Positions 5,333 through 5,735 of a stretch of DNA of 5,735 nucleotides are shown one piece after another. Below the pieces are notes generated by a model that saw only the letters and a list, made by a program, of their open reading frames with translations, did not search any database and was not told the origin of the DNA. The stretch's first letter is position 1. Each line of letters starts with the position of its first letter. Source of the DNA: a bacterium (GTDB lineage Bacteria; SZUA-79; Acidulodesulfobacterales; Acidulodesulfobacteraceae); assembly GCA_021813595.1 (NCBI GenBank), contig JAKAKF010000068.1, positions 1 through 5,735 on the forward strand, written 5' to 3'. The translations under genes were made by a program, and so were the position numbers.

Positions 5333-5735
5333 ATGTTCAAAAAAATAAAAAAAACAAATAAATCCCTTAAGACTAAAATAATTTTAAGGATAGTTATACT
5401 CCTTGTTATACTGTTCGTTATCATAGACATAATTTTTGCCTTGAGTTTCAGGCAGGAATCTATAAACGAAGCGAAAATACGTTCAAAAACCATAGCCAAG
5501 GTTGTGAGAGACAGCCTTACGTCTTTGATGGTCATGGGCGTTATACAAAACAGGGAAATATTTATTCGAAGGCTTAAAAGTGCCTCTAAGCAAGTAGATA
5601 TCCAGAATATTTCCATTATAAGGGGCAATCCTGTAGATAAGCAGTTCGGTCCTGGATTTAAAAGCGAAAAACCGACTACCGCAGACGAAAAATACGTTCT
5701 TGCGACAGGTAAGAAAATAGAAAAATTAGACGAAA
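5333..5735 (+). CDS. Membrane sensor protein, N-terminal part (probable second chemoreceptor), cut by window end
   Basis: An open frame from the ATG at 5333 to the window edge gives 134 complete codons without a stop. An in-frame TAA at 5321-5323 lies just upstream, so this is the first usable ATG; no Shine-Dalgarno is evident. A basic start 'MFKKIKKTNKSLKTK' and one strong membrane helix (about 16-37) precede an extracytoplasmic helical region and 'IIRGNPVDKQFGPG' (95-108), then 'EKPTTADEKYVLATGKKI'. These blocks align with '[14 protein letters not shown]' and '[17 protein letters not shown]' of the chemoreceptor upstream, including similar spacing from TM1, so the two sensor domains are homologous. 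By position, a CxxCH heme motif would be expected roughly 50 residues after the FGPG, beyond the window. The output domain is not visible; a chemoreceptor is the likeliest, but a histidine kinase or diguanylate cyclase would share such an N-terminus. Confidence 0.8.
   Translation, partial: MFKKIKKTNKSLKTKIILRIVILLVILFVIIDIIFALSFRQESINEAKIRSKTIAKVVRDSLTSLMVMGVIQNREIFIRRLKSASKQVDIQNISIIRGNPVDKQFGPGFKSEKPTTADEKYVLATGKKIEKLDE

Noticed and set aside
5308..5628. 106-aa minus-strand frame at the right end
   Set aside because: It is antisense to the second sensor gene, whose sequence is homologous to the upstream receptor; the minus frame has no recognisable content.

Overview
The window is AT-rich bacterial DNA (mid-30s %GC by eye) with densely packed genes, all on the + strand. 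The organism looks like a Gram-negative with a periplasm and c-type cytochrome maturation, because a transmembrane chemoreceptor carries a CxxCH heme c motif in its extracytoplasmic domain. Receptors of this kind and the 'GTCATTGCGAGCG...GAAGCAATCTC' type of dispersed repeat are familiar from deltaproteobacterial and related anaerobe genomes. That placement is an inference and no species is claimed.

Layout. (1) 2-1457 holds the 3' part of purN (purine synthesis, cut by the window edge), followed 25 nt later by a cation diffusion facilitator whose membrane metal site reads Asn-Asp/Asp-Asp, the pattern associated with Mn(II) exporters. (2) 1514-2083 encodes an unrecognised 189-aa protein with a long charged, probably coiled-coil middle. 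(3) 2084-2423 is a 340-bp gap. It holds a 180-bp nested palindromic element with perfect 25-bp terminal inverted repeats, then about three copies of a 17-bp tandem repeat, each complete copy carrying TTGACA, then a good sigma-70-type promoter with palindromic operator-like sequence. (4) 2424-3102 is a type II toxin-antitoxin operon: a small ribbon-helix-helix-like antitoxin overlapping a PIN-domain (VapC-like) toxin by 14 nt. (5) 3103-3587 is a 485-bp gap. It holds a TTGACA/TATTAT promoter whose spacer is mostly a run of 12 G, a 13-bp AT-only hairpin, and a possible 58-codon small gene with a good Shine-Dalgarno. (6) 3588-5210 is a complete 540-aa methyl-accepting chemotaxis protein with a CLICH heme-binding motif in its periplasmic domain. 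(7) After a 122-nt spacer with a perfect inverted repeat, 5333 to the window end is the N-terminal part of a second membrane sensor with a similar periplasmic domain.

How the pieces may work together. The two sensor genes look like diverged tandem paralogs that read redox state or a gas/ligand through a periplasmic heme domain and pass it to chemotaxis. The most notable observation is the G12 tract inside the promoter spacer upstream of the first receptor. Its length would set the -35/-10 distance, so slippage could switch expression of the small ORF and the chemoreceptor, as at known phase-variable promoters of other bacteria. The toxin-antitoxin unit and the palindromic repeat upstream mark the middle of the window as accessory DNA between more ordinary genes.
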